Shown: one piece after another, positions 53,367 to 63,304 of the stretch
How positions within the stretch are numbered: position 1 is the stretch's first letter
Layout: every line of letters starts with the position of its first letter
Origin: Candidatus Dechloromonas phosphoritropha
GTDB lineage: Bacteria > Pseudomonadota > Gammaproteobacteria > Burkholderiales > Rhodocyclaceae
Assembly: GCA_016722705.1 (NCBI GenBank)
Contig: JADKGN010000001.1
Span: forward strand, 620,001-684,000
Length of the DNA stretch: 64,000 bases
Direction: 5' to 3'
The notes under the pieces: model-generated
Databases searched by the model: none
Told to the model about the DNA's origin: nothing
Seen by the model: only the letters and a program-made list of their open reading frames with translations
Program-made: the position numbers and the translations under genes

Positions 53367-54617
53367 GTGTTCAAGAATCATCCTATAACCATTGCCAAAC
53401 TGGCCTTGATCGGCCTTGCCGCTGCTTTTGTCGTCTGGCGCGTCGTTGCCATCAATATCTCTGAATTACTGGTTCAGGGTGACGAACCGAATGCAGCCAC
53501 ACAAGCGCTTCTCTGGGACGCCAGCCGTGCTGATGCGCTCTACCTTGAGGCGCTTCGCTCCGCCAAGGAAAACTCCGGCCAATCTTCAACGCTTCTCAAG
53601 TCTGCGGTACGGAGCAATCCCGCGGATGGCCCGAGTTACGCAGCAATTGCGCGAATCCACGAAGCCGGGGGAGATCTGAAGACAGCGGAAAATGCCATCG
53701 AGACCGCGGTGCGGATGGCGCCGCAACGTGTCGATGTGCAATACGAAGCTGCGGGTTTCTGGATGCGTCGTAGCGATATTCCCCGAGCGATGAAGCACTT
53801 GAATGTGGTGCTCACCTACGGCGACTCGCTGCGTCGCGAACTATTCCCCGATCTCCTAAAACTCGCCGAAGACCCGGCAACGCGCGAGGCAACGTTTTCC
53901 GGATTACTGCTGCAACCGCTCGTTTGGTGGACAGACTTCTTCTCTTACGCCGCCGGCAACGCAACCCATATCGACACCCTGCGCGCACTCTCCGCCATGC
54001 AGGCCAGCGGCCCGAACCCCATGCCCCCCGCGAGCCTTCGGGCTTACCTGGAGCGCCTGCAGAAGGAAGGCCTGTGGATAGATGCCTATATCACCTGGCT
54101 CAACAGCCTGCGCAAGGATCAGTTGAACGCCATCGGCAATCTGTTCAACGGTGACTTTGAAACAGAAATCAGCAACAAAGGCTTCGACTGGATTATCACG
54201 CCAAGTAGCCAGGCCGTCGTCGAGACCGCATCCACCCACGGAGCCAACGGCAGCAAGGCGCTGCGTGTCCTGTTCCGGGGCCCGCGCATCCAGTTCCAGA
54301 ACCTCCGGCAGCATCTCATGCTCGACCCTGGAAATTACCTGTTGCGCGGGCGCGTGCGCCCGGACCATCTGGAGGCAACCAAAGGCGTCCGCTGGTCGAT
54401 CTACTGTCATGGCCAGGCAACCCCGCTGGCGAGCAGCGAGACTTTTCGCGGCAGTGATCACTGGACGCATTTCTCTGTTCTTGTCGAAATTCCACGGCAG
54501 GACTGTGCCGTTCAGACAATTCGCCTCGAACTGGCCGGTCGGTCAGCACTCGATTTCGAGGCCAAGGGTGCCATCTGGTTCGATGACCTGTCGTTGACCC
54601 GGCAGCGCCTTGACTGA
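53367..54617 (+). CDS. TPR-type exported or membrane protein of the glycan cluster
   Basis: 416 residues from a GTG. One N-terminal membrane helix (LALIGLAAAFVVWRVVAI) is followed by helical repeats of TPR type (DGPSYAAIARIHEAGGDLKT, AENAIETAVRMAPQRVDVQY). From about residue 270 it has a beta-sandwich-like part (NGDFETEISNKGFDWIITPS, SKALRVLFRGP, FDDLSL) that resembles carbohydrate-binding modules. It probably sits in the periplasm, scaffolding polysaccharide assembly. It is followed by a FecR-like and an O-antigen-ligase-like gene, likely one operon. No enzyme motif is seen. Confidence 0.75.
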   Translation: MFKNHPITIAKLALIGLAAAFVVWRVVAINISELLVQGDEPNAATQALLWDASRADALYLEALRSAKENSGQSSTLLKSAVRSNPADGPSYAAIARIHEAGGDLKTAENAIETAVRMAPQRVDVQYEAAGFWMRRSDIPRAMKHLNVVLTYGDSLRRELFPDLLKLAEDPATREATFSGLLLQPLVWWTDFFSYAAGNATHIDTLRALSAMQASGPNPMPPASLRAYLERLQKEGLWIDAYITWLNSLRKDQLNAIGNLFNGDFETEISNKGFDWIITPSSQAVVETASTHGANGSKALRVLFRGPRIQFQNLRQHLMLDPGNYLLRGRVRPDHLEATKGVRWSIYCHGQATPLASSETFRGSDHWTHFSVLVEIPRQDCAVQTIRLELAGRSALDFEAKGAIWFDDLSLTRQRLD

Positions 54618-54701
54618 AATGGCCGAAGCATGCTCCAATCCTCATTGCAAAAAATATTTTCTCAATCGACAAGCAGTTAAACGACTTCCCGAGTAAAAGC
54701 A

Positions 54702-55157
54702 ATGAACAGTTTCAAGAAATTCTCATCTGCCCTCACCTTGTCTTGCCTTTGCATTGGTTTTGCCTACGCGCAAGATCCTGCCAATGTCGCCAAAGTGACT
54801 GAGGCGAATGGCAAGGTTCTGGTCAACAAGGGAAATGGCCTGGTTTCAACCAAGGCAGGCACTCTGCTCGTCGACGGCGACCGCATCGTCACACTGGACA
54901 AGTCCAATGCAAGAGTCATCTTCTCTGACGGATACGAGCTTGTCCTCGAAGAAAACAAAATTCTCGTCATCGACATGAAGCTTGGATCCAAGTCTGCCGT
55001 GCTGGCCAGCGAACCAGCGGCTGGCGCCGTGGCGGCCGGTGGTTCTCTGCCAGAGGGCCTGTGGATTGTCGGCATTATCGGTGCCGGCGGCGCACTCTTG
55101 GCAGGCGCGAACAGCAACAACAACAATTCGGACAATCGGCCGATCAGCGGCCAATGA
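54702..55157 (+). CDS. small exported protein with FecR-like domain
   Basis: 151 residues: signal peptide (SALTLSCLCIGFAYA), a FecR-like beta domain (VTEANGKVLVNKGNGL, AGTLLVDGDRIVTLDKSNAR, VIFSDGYELVLEENK), then a hydrophobic helix (GLWIVGIIGAGGALLAGA) and an Asn-rich tail. The FecR-type fold binds or senses in the periplasm; similar small proteins stand in other polysaccharide clusters. ATG 54702. Confidence 0.72.
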   Translation: MNSFKKFSSALTLSCLCIGFAYAQDPANVAKVTEANGKVLVNKGNGLVSTKAGTLLVDGDRIVTLDKSNARVIFSDGYELVLEENKILVIDMKLGSKSAVLASEPAAGAVAAGGSLPEGLWIVGIIGAGGALLAGANSNNNNSDNRPISGQ

Positions 55158-55174
55158 TTCACTGACCCAACGCA

Positions 55175-56707
55175 GTGCATGCATCTGCCCGCCCTGCTTC
55201 CAGCGAAGCAGGGCTTTCTTTTTCCGGTGTCGCTCTTCTCGCCGCGCTGCTGGCATTTGCTCCCCTGATCAAGGGCGGCAACCGCCCACTGCCGCTGATC
55301 ATCCTCGAATCGGCGGCTGTCGTCCTGTTGTGCCTGCTGCTGACCCGGCCACATTTCGGCAATCAGCTCCCCCGTACCCTGTTGGCAGCACTTACGGTGC
55401 TCGTGGCACTGCCGCTCATCCAGTTGATCCCGATTCCCATGTCGCTCTGGGAATACCTTCCCGGAAGACGGTATTACGCCGAGGCCATGTCTGGCGTGGG
55501 CGTAACGCAGGATTTCCGGGTGGCTTCACTCTTGCGGAATGTGACGGAGGCCGCATGGCTGACGCTACTGGTCCCGATCGCCGTCTTTCTCGCCACGCTC
55601 GCCACGGACCAACAACGCCTCAAGTATTTGGTCAATTTGTTCATCGGCCTGGCCCTGCTCCAGGCGATCATTGGCCTCGCCCAGTTCGGTACCGGGTCGC
55701 TATCCGTACTCTGGCCGGAACCCGGCGCCCGGTTCGCCAGTGTCAGCGCCAATGGGACCTATGCAAACTCCAACCACCTCGCCGGCCTGCTTGAAATGGC
55801 CTTGCCGGTGGTATTGGGGCTGCTCATCGCACATCTCCAGTTGGGTGGCGGCAAAAAATTCCACCCTATCCAGCAATCAAGCATCCGGCAACGCATCTCC
55901 CGCCTGTTCAGCAGCGGGATCCGCTTCAATCTGGTTGCGCTCTACGCTGCTGCCGGCCTGGGGATTCTTCTTGGTATTGTTTTCAGCCGCTCACGCACCG
56001 GCATTGCGCTGGCCATGCTGGGGATTCTCCTGAGTTCTCTGGTCTTTGGCAGCCGTGTTGGCGGCAAGCGTTCCAGCCGGATAATCACTGTCTTCATGGT
56101 CATCGGCAGTGCACTGGTACTGGAAATTGGCCTTGCTCCCGTTCTTGCACGCTTCGCCAGCCAAGGTGCGTCCGACCCCTACCGCTGGTCCGTTTACACC
56201 AGCACTCTTCAGGGTATCCGGGAATTCTTCCCGCTGGGAAGCGGTTTTGGCACCTACCCAACGGTCTTTCGCCGCTTCCAGCCCGGTGACGTCCCCGAGT
56301 TCGTCAACCATGCCCACAACGACTATCTCGAGTGGCTATTCGAAGGCGGGCTCCCCGCAGCGCTGTTGATGCTCGTATTTCTGGCACTCTACCTCCTGCG
56401 CTGGCGCCAAATCTGGCCCCGGGAGGACTACTGGTTGCCCTACGATTTCAAGCGGATATCAGCCGGCATCGCCCTTCTGTTGATGGGACTACACGGATTG
56501 ATCGACTTCAATCTGCATATCCCGGCCAATGCAGTCTTCTTTGCCTTCCTCGCCGGTGTTTTTTTCCACCCGGAAGCACCAGCGCGGCAAGTCCCTGGCA
56601 CCCCGCCCAAGAAAGTACCGGTCATTGCCAGGCCCGAGCCCCCGCCGGTCACGGTCGCCAAACCGCAGCCAGCAAACGATCAGGTTCACAATCCCTTCGC
56701 CGACTAG
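55175..56707 (+). CDS. O-antigen ligase/polymerase-like membrane protein (Wzy_C family)
   Basis: 510 residues with about 11-12 membrane helices. The periplasmic loop and the motif FVNHAHNDYLEWLFEGGLPA near residue 370-390 are typical of the WaaL/Wzy_C family. A Pro-rich tail (PPKKVPVIARPEPPP) ends the protein. It should join polyprenol-linked glycan to an acceptor or polymerise repeat units on the outer face of the inner membrane. Start: GTG 55175, 17 bases after the previous stop; a later start is possible. Confidence 0.88.
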   Translation: MHASARPASSEAGLSFSGVALLAALLAFAPLIKGGNRPLPLIILESAAVVLLCLLLTRPHFGNQLPRTLLAALTVLVALPLIQLIPIPMSLWEYLPGRRYYAEAMSGVGVTQDFRVASLLRNVTEAAWLTLLVPIAVFLATLATDQQRLKYLVNLFIGLALLQAIIGLAQFGTGSLSVLWPEPGARFASVSANGTYANSNHLAGLLEMALPVVLGLLIAHLQLGGGKKFHPIQQSSIRQRISRLFSSGIRFNLVALYAAAGLGILLGIVFSRSRTGIALAMLGILLSSLVFGSRVGGKRSSRIITVFMVIGSALVLEIGLAPVLARFASQGASDPYRWSVYTSTLQGIREFFPLGSGFGTYPTVFRRFQPGDVPEFVNHAHNDYLEWLFEGGLPAALLMLVFLALYLLRWRQIWPREDYWLPYDFKRISAGIALLLMGLHGLIDFNLHIPANAVFFAFLAGVFFHPEAPARQVPGTPPKKVPVIARPEPPPVTVAKPQPANDQVHNPFAD

Positions 56708-56728
56708 CGCCGGCGCGCCCGAACCAGT

Positions 56729-57820
56729 CTAGCCGCTCGAATCCTGCGCTTTAGCTGAAGAAACAAGCGAGCCGAGCGCTTTCAAGACCACCGCGGGGCG
56801 CGCCAGCAACACCATATAGCCCAGCAGCAGCGCGACAAAGACGCCAAACATGGCGGCCTCCGGCACACCATGCGCTTGGGCACTGGTGGCCAGCAACGAA
56901 AACGTCACCGAGGCAGCAGCCTTCAGCCAGACCACCTGACTGACGGAAAGCCCGCCGTCAAGCAAGACGTAATGCAAGTGCTGCCGGTCCGCATAGAACG
57001 GGCTCTTGTGCTGCGTCATGCGCAGGAACATCACCGCCCCCATGTCGAGCAAAGGTACGGCGATAATCCAGACCGCAGTAATCGGTCTCAGCGGCGAAGC
57101 GTTCATGCCCCCCGCCAGCCTGATCGAATACCAGGCCAGAAGCAGTCCGAGCAGCAGCCCACCGGTATCGCCCATAAAGACCAGAGCACGTTTGCGCCAG
57201 GGTGAGCGCAAATTGAAGATCAGAAAACCTGCGACCGCGCCCGCCAGGATCATCAGTTCCATTACCAGGCGCGTATTGCCTGCAACCAGCGCAACGGTAA
57301 GGAACACCAGCAGGGAAATCAGCACCTGCGTCCCGGCCAGTCCATCGACCCCGTCGATCATGTTGATCGCGTTCATCAGACCGATGATGGCGATGACGGT
57401 GACAAGATAAGACCACTTGCCCAACACCACGTCGCCAATCGCAAACATGTCCCCCAGGTGCATCACATGCACCTCGGTGCCGGAAACGACTAGCAGTCCA
57501 GCGATCAACTGGGCAAAAAATTTCGAACGGTGACCGATCTCGCGTGCATCATCTGCCACACCGATAGCCATCGTAATGACCAACGCAAACATCAGGCTGC
57601 CGCTCTGTCCCGGGAGCAAACCGGCCAGCCACTGCGTCAGGGCCAGGGACAGGAAGATCGCAACTCCCCCGACCAACGGGGTTGGCACCGCATGATTCTT
57701 GCGGCCCGCCGGGTGATCGACCAGATCAAACCGCCGCGCCGGCGCGATCAGCGCCACAACGAAAAACGCCGATAGTGCCGAGGACAACAAAACCCACCAC
57801 AACGGGGAGAAGGAAGTCAT
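56729..57820 (-). CDS. polyprenyl-phosphate GlcNAc-1-phosphate transferase family protein (WecA/MraY-like)
   Basis: About 363 residues from ATG 57820, about 11 membrane helices. Conserved cytoplasmic motifs: HAVPTPLVGG, ADDAREIGHRSKFFAQ with the Asp pair and AINMIDGVDGLAG, also FMGDTGGLLLG. It links a sugar phosphate to undecaprenyl phosphate, the first step of a surface polysaccharide. Whether the sugar is GlcNAc or another HexNAc is not known. It is convergent with the ligase-like gene. Confidence 0.9.
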   Translation of the reverse strand: MTSFSPLWWVLLSSALSAFFVVALIAPARRFDLVDHPAGRKNHAVPTPLVGGVAIFLSLALTQWLAGLLPGQSGSLMFALVITMAIGVADDAREIGHRSKFFAQLIAGLLVVSGTEVHVMHLGDMFAIGDVVLGKWSYLVTVIAIIGLMNAINMIDGVDGLAGTQVLISLLVFLTVALVAGNTRLVMELMILAGAVAGFLIFNLRSPWRKRALVFMGDTGGLLLGLLLAWYSIRLAGGMNASPLRPITAVWIIAVPLLDMGAVMFLRMTQHKSPFYADRQHLHYVLLDGGLSVSQVVWLKAAASVTFSLLATSAQAHGVPEAAMFGVFVALLLGYMVLLARPAVVLKALGSLVSSAKAQDSSG

Positions 57821-57999
57821 GCCGATTTCCACCCAATCTTGTACCAATGATCCAGCATGGATATCTGGCGGACCTCAGTACAAGACCCCCCATTTTTTGG
57901 CGTTATATTCAATGAGCATTATGGCACCGAAACGGTCCACCGGAGCAGGCGCCGGCGTGGCAGAAACCACTCCGGAAAGCGCAAACCAAATAGCGCCCC

Positions 58000-58599
58000 T
58001 CACTCCCCCCAACCGAACCGATAACGCCCCACGTAATACCCCAGCTTGAGCACCTCCATACCGATACCAATGGCGGTCGCCTTGTTCTGCCACCAGTTCC
58101 ACGCCGACCAGTCGGGCGTTGGTGCAGCCACGAAGGTATAGCGCAAACCGGAACCCCGAAACACGGACCACCACGAATAATTTACGCGCAGCAGGTGCTG
58201 CGGGTCGCTGACCACCAACACATGGTGGATGCCGTTCGCCTCCATCCAGCGGCGCATCACCAGCGCCTCGGTCCACGTGCTGTCTGCGCTGCGGTCGACA
58301 TGAATCGAAATGCCTTTCAGGTCACTCGTGGCATCCTGCAACACATGCGGCAACGGAAGAATCAGCATCAAGGTGTCGGCATAACCCGCAAGGAGCAAGT
58401 CCTTGCCCCGCGCATAACGATGACCGGGGTCTTCGCCCAGCACCACCACCGCATCGGCGGCCACCGGCTCGCTTGCCGGCCACGTCATGATCGCCCCCAG
58501 ACTCAGCCAGAGCGTCCACACCAGTGCCACCAGCAAAGCAAGCAGGCGCACCCAGAAAAACAACCTGCGGATCAATTTAGAAGCAAAGGAGCTCAGCAC
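58000..58599 (-). CDS. YdcF/DUF218-like membrane protein
   Basis: About 199 residues from GTG 58599, seven bases after the stop of the glycosyltransferase gene; the frame is open far upstream but there overlaps that gene. One membrane helix (LFFWVRLLALLVALVWTLWL), then a DUF218 domain (AADAVVVLGEDPGHRYARGK, DSTWTEALVMRRWMEANGI, HHVLVVSDPQHLLRV). DUF218 proteins (SanA, YdcF) have been linked to envelope integrity; their biochemistry is open. It is part of the minus-strand glycan operon. Confidence 0.8.
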   Translation of the reverse strand: MLSSFASKLIRRLFFWVRLLALLVALVWTLWLSLGAIMTWPASEPVAADAVVVLGEDPGHRYARGKDLLLAGYADTLMLILPLPHVLQDATSDLKGISIHVDRSADSTWTEALVMRRWMEANGIHHVLVVSDPQHLLRVNYSWWSVFRGSGLRYTFVAAPTPDWSAWNWWQNKATAIGIGMEVLKLGYYVGRYRFGWGE

Positions 58600-58606
58600 G
58601 CAAGAC

Positions 58607-59728
58607 TCACGAAAGCAGTTCCCCATATACCGCCAAGGTTTTGGCGACAACGATACTTTCATCAAACTCCGCCAGCGCCTTGATCCGGGCCGCCTGGCCC
58701 AGACGTTCGCCCAGCATGGGGTCATCCTGCAGGCGGGCAATCGCAGCAGCCAGCGATGCCGCATCGTGCACCGGTACCAGCAAGCCATCCACGCCATCGC
58801 TCACTACCTCGCGGCAGCCCGGCACATCTGTCGTTACCAAGGGCAGCGCGCAGGCGCCGGCCTCGATCAAACCCTTGGGCAAGCCTTCGCGAAAACTGGG
58901 CAGAATTACCGCGTCGACCGTGGCAAACAGTCCAGGCATGTCGTCAACATGCCCCAGCCAGTGCACCAGGCCTTCAGCCACCCAGCCACGCACCTGCGCC
59001 TCGGGCACCGCCGCCGGGTTGCCCGGGTCCGGGTCGCCAGCCAGCAAAAAGTCGATGGTCCGCCCTTGCGCACGCAATCGGGAAGCTGCCTCGACATATT
59101 CGCCAACACCCTTGTCCCACAGCAAGCGCGCCGCCAGCAGCACACGGAAGCGTTCACCACGCCGACGTTCCGGGGTCGGCACAAAGCGGCGGCAATCCAC
59201 CCCGGAGCCGGGAATCAGGCGAATCGCCGCAGGATCGGCCAAGCGCGCTTTCTTGAACAGGCTCACATCGTCCGGGTTCTGCAAAATCAGGCGCGCCGCC
59301 TTGCCATCAAGGGCAAGACGCATCAGCGTCCGCACCACCGGCCGCAGCAATCTCGCCTTCAAATCGCTGCTGCTGAAGACATAACCCATGCCCGCCACGG
59401 CATTGACCCGCGGTATCCCGGTCAGGCGTGCGGCCAGCGAACCATAGACCGCGCACTTGATCGTAAAGCCGTGCACAAGATCGACCCGCTCCTCGAAAAA
59501 CAGACGTTTCAGCCAGTTGACCAGAGCGAGTTCACGCAGAGGATTCAGGCTGCGCCGCTCCATCGGCGCCGCCACCCAGCTAAACCCCAGCGCCCGCAGC
59601 TTTTCACCATAAGGTCCGGGCGGCGAAACCAGCAACACCTCATGCCCTGCCTCGCGCAGCGCCAAGGCCAGCGAACGGCGAAAGTTATACAGATACCACT
59701 CCGTATTGGCGAACAGGGCAATTTTCAA
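58607..59728 (-). CDS. glycosyltransferase, GT4 type
   Basis: About 373 residues. N-terminal KIALFANTEWYLYNFRRSLA with ALREAGHEVLLVSPPGPYG, and the C-terminal donor domain with PSFREGLPKGLIEAGACALP and VPGCREVVSDGVDGLLVP (the E-x7-E region). The start TTG 59728 shares TTGA with the stop of the EpsG-like gene, so translation is coupled. It adds a sugar to the growing repeat unit in the cytoplasm. E-G-L-P-K instead of the common E-G-F/L-G/P is minor. Confidence 0.9.
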   Translation of the reverse strand: MKIALFANTEWYLYNFRRSLALALREAGHEVLLVSPPGPYGEKLRALGFSWVAAPMERRSLNPLRELALVNWLKRLFFEERVDLVHGFTIKCAVYGSLAARLTGIPRVNAVAGMGYVFSSSDLKARLLRPVVRTLMRLALDGKAARLILQNPDDVSLFKKARLADPAAIRLIPGSGVDCRRFVPTPERRRGERFRVLLAARLLWDKGVGEYVEAASRLRAQGRTIDFLLAGDPDPGNPAAVPEAQVRGWVAEGLVHWLGHVDDMPGLFATVDAVILPSFREGLPKGLIEAGACALPLVTTDVPGCREVVSDGVDGLLVPVHDAASLAAAIARLQDDPMLGERLGQAARIKALAEFDESIVVAKTLAVYGELLS

Positions 59729-60810
59729 AAAAACGCTTCCAGAGGATAAAAACGATACGGCAGCCAATATTGGGAATGGTCAGCAAAATTCAGCCACACG
59801 AACTGAACCAGACCGTAATACAACAGGACGCCCGCCACCGGGCCGGCCACATCCCTTACCGTCCGTTTGCTGACCACATCGGGGAAATGCGAAAAAACCA
59901 CCAGTTGCAAGGGCAGCATGTACAACGCGATACGGTCGATTGCGGTCGACGCCGGAGAAACCAGAAAAATGCCGAACAAACCAATCGAGATCAAGGCAAA
60001 CCACAACCACAACTTGCGCTCGGCTTCAGCAAACCGGAACCTGTCGCGCAAAAGAAGCAGGATCAACGCAGGCAGCAGGTTCATGGCCAGGCGGATCATC
60101 GCACCACTCGACTGGTATTCAGCCTCGACATAATTCTTGTATAGGCTTTCAGCGGCATCTTCCAGAAAAAGAAAATAACCCAGCGCAACAGAACCCGCAC
60201 CCCAGGCAAACGCCAGCATGCGGTTGCGCGCCGCAGCCAGCGCCGCGATCGGCAGCAACAACACCGCCGTCTTGTGAAATGTCGCCGCCAGCATCACCCA
60301 AAAAACAAACCGACCCGGCGCTCCCTTGCCCAGCGCCACCAGACCGAGCATCGCCAGGCCCAGCGCGATGCCCTGCCGGCTGTAACCCATGGCAACGACA
60401 ATCACCAGATAAGGCATCGCGACCGAGAGCGCCAGCCACGGTCGGGGCAAATGGCGGCAAAAAACAACCAGCCCCACGGCGAAAAGCGCGCCGCCCATCA
60501 GGTTAACCCCGAAAACATCCCAATTCATTTCAACGCTCAGCCAGTTGATGATTTGGTAGCCCGGATCGCTCATCAAGACCACTTCGTCCAACGTGACACC
60601 ACGCACATCGTTCAAGTAATGAAAATAATTGAACCAGTCCCCGCCCACCTCGTAGCGATAACCGATCAGCAGCGTCATAACCGCCGCCACTGCAACCCAG
60701 GCTTCGTTCAGACGCGCGGAAACACTCGACGGCCTGCTACGCGCCCGATCCACCTCGCTCATCAACGCCACAATCGCCGGCACCACGAACATCAACCAAT
60801 ATGGCCACAT
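59725..60810 (-). CDS. EpsG-family polysaccharide polymerase-like membrane protein
   Basis: 361 residues, about ten membrane helices. GYRYEVGGDWFNYFHYL near residue 50-65 and YSRQGIALGLAMLGL at about 140 are the features of the EpsG family (a Wzy-like polymerase). It probably polymerises the repeat unit at the membrane. ATG 60810 lies directly after the asnB-like gene and its stop overlaps the next start. Confidence 0.85.
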   Translation of the reverse strand: MWPYWLMFVVPAIVALMSEVDRARSRPSSVSARLNEAWVAVAAVMTLLIGYRYEVGGDWFNYFHYLNDVRGVTLDEVVLMSDPGYQIINWLSVEMNWDVFGVNLMGGALFAVGLVVFCRHLPRPWLALSVAMPYLVIVVAMGYSRQGIALGLAMLGLVALGKGAPGRFVFWVMLAATFHKTAVLLLPIAALAAARNRMLAFAWGAGSVALGYFLFLEDAAESLYKNYVEAEYQSSGAMIRLAMNLLPALILLLLRDRFRFAEAERKLWLWFALISIGLFGIFLVSPASTAIDRIALYMLPLQLVVFSHFPDVVSKRTVRDVAGPVAGVLLYYGLVQFVWLNFADHSQYWLPYRFYPLEAFF

Positions 60811-60811
60811 C

Positions 60812-62821
60812 TCAGGAATTCGCCTCCAGCCAGGCCTGGAACATCAGCACGCTCCACAATTTGGGCGTCCAGTCATGGCGTCCGCTCAGGTGCTCCCGCC
60901 ACTTCTCACGAATCGGCCCCGGGTTCAAGTAGCCTTCGCGTGTTAGCCGGTTTTCATCGAGTAGCGCTTCGGCCCAGTCGCGCAAGGGTCCGCGCAACCA
61001 CTGCCCGACCGGAATGGCAAAACCCGCCTTCGGCCTTTCGATCAGCCCGCGCGGCACATACTTGTAGAGAATCTGGCGCAAGGCCCATTTTCCCTCGTTG
61101 CCGCGAATCTTCATCGACAGCGGCAACTGCCAAGCAAGTTCGGCCACCCGATGATCAAGAAACGGCATGCGGGTTTCCAGGCTGACCGCCATGGCGGCGC
61201 GGTCCACCTTGCACAAAATGTCATCCGGCAGATAAGTCCGGCTATCCTGATACATCATGCGCAGCGAACTCCCCTCCACTCCGCTTTCCGGTAAGGCATC
61301 TGCCAACAGGCTGGCAGGTTCTATAAGCTGGGTGCCTGCTGAGCGCACCAGCAGTTCCGGTGCCGGCCATTCCGAAACCAGGCTCAAATAAAGATCATCG
61401 AGGTTGTGCACGCTACCTAGGCGGGCAGCGAGCTTGTGCGCCTTTTCACCGACATTGGCGATCCCGGCGGTGCCCGGCAACAAACGGTTGAGCGCCCCAC
61501 CCAACGAATCCCAGCCACCCACCGGCACACCGGCAATCGCCACCCCCAACGCACGGCGCACGGGGTAAGGCAGCCAGGCAAGCCGGTTCCAGATGCGCGG
61601 CCCCCAAAAATAACGGTTATAGCCGCCGAACAACTCATCGCCCGCATCGCCGGAAAGCGCCACCGTGACCTGCTGGCGCGCGGCCTGGCAGACGAGATGG
61701 GTGGGAATCTGTGACGAATCGGCAAACGGTTCGTCGTACATCGCCGGCAACTTGCCGATCACCGCCCGCGCCTCGGCGGCGCTGACGAACATTTCCGAAT
61801 GCTCGGTGCCCAGGTGTCGCGCCACCGCCCGCGCGTGCGGCGATTCATCGAACCCCGACTCTTCGAAACCGATGGTGAATGTCTTCACTGGCCGCGATGC
61901 CTGCGCCTGCATCAAGGCGACAATCGCCGATGAATCCACCCCGCCCGAGAGAAAAGCGCCCAAAGGCACATCCGCCAGCGATTGCAGACGAACCGCATCG
62001 CGCAAGCGTTCATCCAGCGCGGCCAGTGCTTCGCCTTCATCCACCAGTGGGTGCCGCGCCCCGTCTTCAACCACCTGAGCCAGCGACCACCAGCACGACA
62101 AGGTAAGGCCTTGATAAGCGGCTGGCGGGCGTAACGGCTCGGCCGGGGCCGATGCCGGCGGCTGGCCGTGAAGGCTCAACAGACAACCCGGTTCCAGCTT
62201 GTAGATGCCCTGATAAATGCTGCGCGGCGCCGGTACGTAGGTAAAGCGGAAATACTGCAACAGCGCCTCGCGACAAACCGGGTTGGCAAACCCGGGGTAA
62301 GCCCGCAGCGCCTTCAACTCCGACCCGAACACGAAGGCATCATTGGCCCAGCCGTAATACAGCGGCTTCTCGCCAAAACGGTCACGCGCCAGGTGCAGCG
62401 TACGTTCGTGCTTGTCCCACAGCGCGATGGCAAACACGCCCACCGTTCTGGTCAGCGTCGCTTCCACCCCCCAATGCTCGAAGCCAGCGAGCAGCGTCTC
62501 GGTATCCGAATGGCCGCGCCAGGCCGGCGCTGTTGCGGTCGACGCCAATTCGGCACGCAATTCCAGGTAGTTGTATATCTCGCCATTGAAAGCAATGACG
62601 AAGCGCCCGCCGGCCGAAGCCATCGGCTGATGCCCGGCGGGCGACAGGTCGATGATGGAAAGGCGCCGGTGGCCCAGCGCGATGCCCGCCTCGGCATCCG
62701 CCCACGCGCCGGCATCATCCGGGCCGCGCTGCTGGACGGCCAGCGCCATGCGCGTGACCAGCGCCTCCAGGCTACCCTGCGCGGTGCCGCACGCCGTCAA
62801 TAATCCTGCTACACCGCACAT
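60812..62821 (-). CDS. asnB: asparagine synthase (glutamine-hydrolysing) type amidotransferase
   Basis: 669 residues. Cys2 after Met (MCGVAGLL) is the glutaminase nucleophile; RRLSIIDLSPAGHQPM and FVIAFNGEIYNYLELRAELA are class II amidotransferase motifs. The synthetase part has the PP-loop SGGVDSSAIVALM and the block LSGDAGDELFGGYNRYFWGP. In polysaccharide clusters such AsnB-like enzymes often amidate sugar carboxyl groups rather than make asparagine; both are possible. Start and length are normal. Confidence 0.9.
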   Translation of the reverse strand: MCGVAGLLTACGTAQGSLEALVTRMALAVQQRGPDDAGAWADAEAGIALGHRRLSIIDLSPAGHQPMASAGGRFVIAFNGEIYNYLELRAELASTATAPAWRGHSDTETLLAGFEHWGVEATLTRTVGVFAIALWDKHERTLHLARDRFGEKPLYYGWANDAFVFGSELKALRAYPGFANPVCREALLQYFRFTYVPAPRSIYQGIYKLEPGCLLSLHGQPPASAPAEPLRPPAAYQGLTLSCWWSLAQVVEDGARHPLVDEGEALAALDERLRDAVRLQSLADVPLGAFLSGGVDSSAIVALMQAQASRPVKTFTIGFEESGFDESPHARAVARHLGTEHSEMFVSAAEARAVIGKLPAMYDEPFADSSQIPTHLVCQAARQQVTVALSGDAGDELFGGYNRYFWGPRIWNRLAWLPYPVRRALGVAIAGVPVGGWDSLGGALNRLLPGTAGIANVGEKAHKLAARLGSVHNLDDLYLSLVSEWPAPELLVRSAGTQLIEPASLLADALPESGVEGSSLRMMYQDSRTYLPDDILCKVDRAAMAVSLETRMPFLDHRVAELAWQLPLSMKIRGNEGKWALRQILYKYVPRGLIERPKAGFAIPVGQWLRGPLRDWAEALLDENRLTREGYLNPGPIREKWREHLSGRHDWTPKLWSVLMFQAWLEANS

Positions 62822-62922
62822 ACGCTACTAATTCTCTAAATGGCTATTTGTATTTTGAGGTTGAAAATCCAACACCAACATGGGTTTGCACCAGGCCCTT
62901 TTCGTGCAAAACATGATCGCTC

Positions 62923-63303
62923 TCAAGAGGAGATGGGCAGTTTAGCCGGCTGAATCAGGCACTCCGCTGGTATCCCCAGTTTCTCGTGCAGCTTCCAGAT
63001 CATGTTCAGCGTCAGTGGGCGCTTGCGGTTCAGAATCTCATAGACGCGGTTCAGTCGGCCGATGGCCGGCACCAGGTCCTTGGGCGTTAGTCCGGCCTGA
63101 TCCATGCGGAACTTGATGGCCTCGACCGGGTCCGGCAGATCGATCGGATAATGCTTGGCTTCATAGGCCGCCACAAGCGTCAACAGGATCTCAAAGCGAT
63201 CCCCATCAGGTGTGCCCGGAATTGGCTCCTCGTCGAAATAGGCTGAGACTTCGCGTAGCGCGGCCTTGTAGTCATCTTCAGTGCGGATCGGGCGAATTTC
63301 CAT
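62923..63303 (-). CDS. higA: HigA-type antitoxin with helix-turn-helix
   Basis: 126 residues from ATG 63303, one base after the toxin stop. The C-terminal half has the HTH typical of HigA (FRMDQAGLTPKDLVPAIGR, LNRVYEILNRKRPLTLNMIW). It neutralises the toxin and represses the pair. The toxin gene comes first, as is usual for higBA. Confidence 0.9.
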   Translation of the reverse strand: MEIRPIRTEDDYKAALREVSAYFDEEPIPGTPDGDRFEILLTLVAAYEAKHYPIDLPDPVEAIKFRMDQAGLTPKDLVPAIGRLNRVYEILNRKRPLTLNMIWKLHEKLGIPAECLIQPAKLPISS

Positions 63304-63304
63304 C

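Noticed and set aside
58487..59749. 420-codon plus-strand frame opposite the GT4 gene
   Set aside because: Shadow frame with no recognisable domain; the minus-strand glycosyltransferase is well supported.
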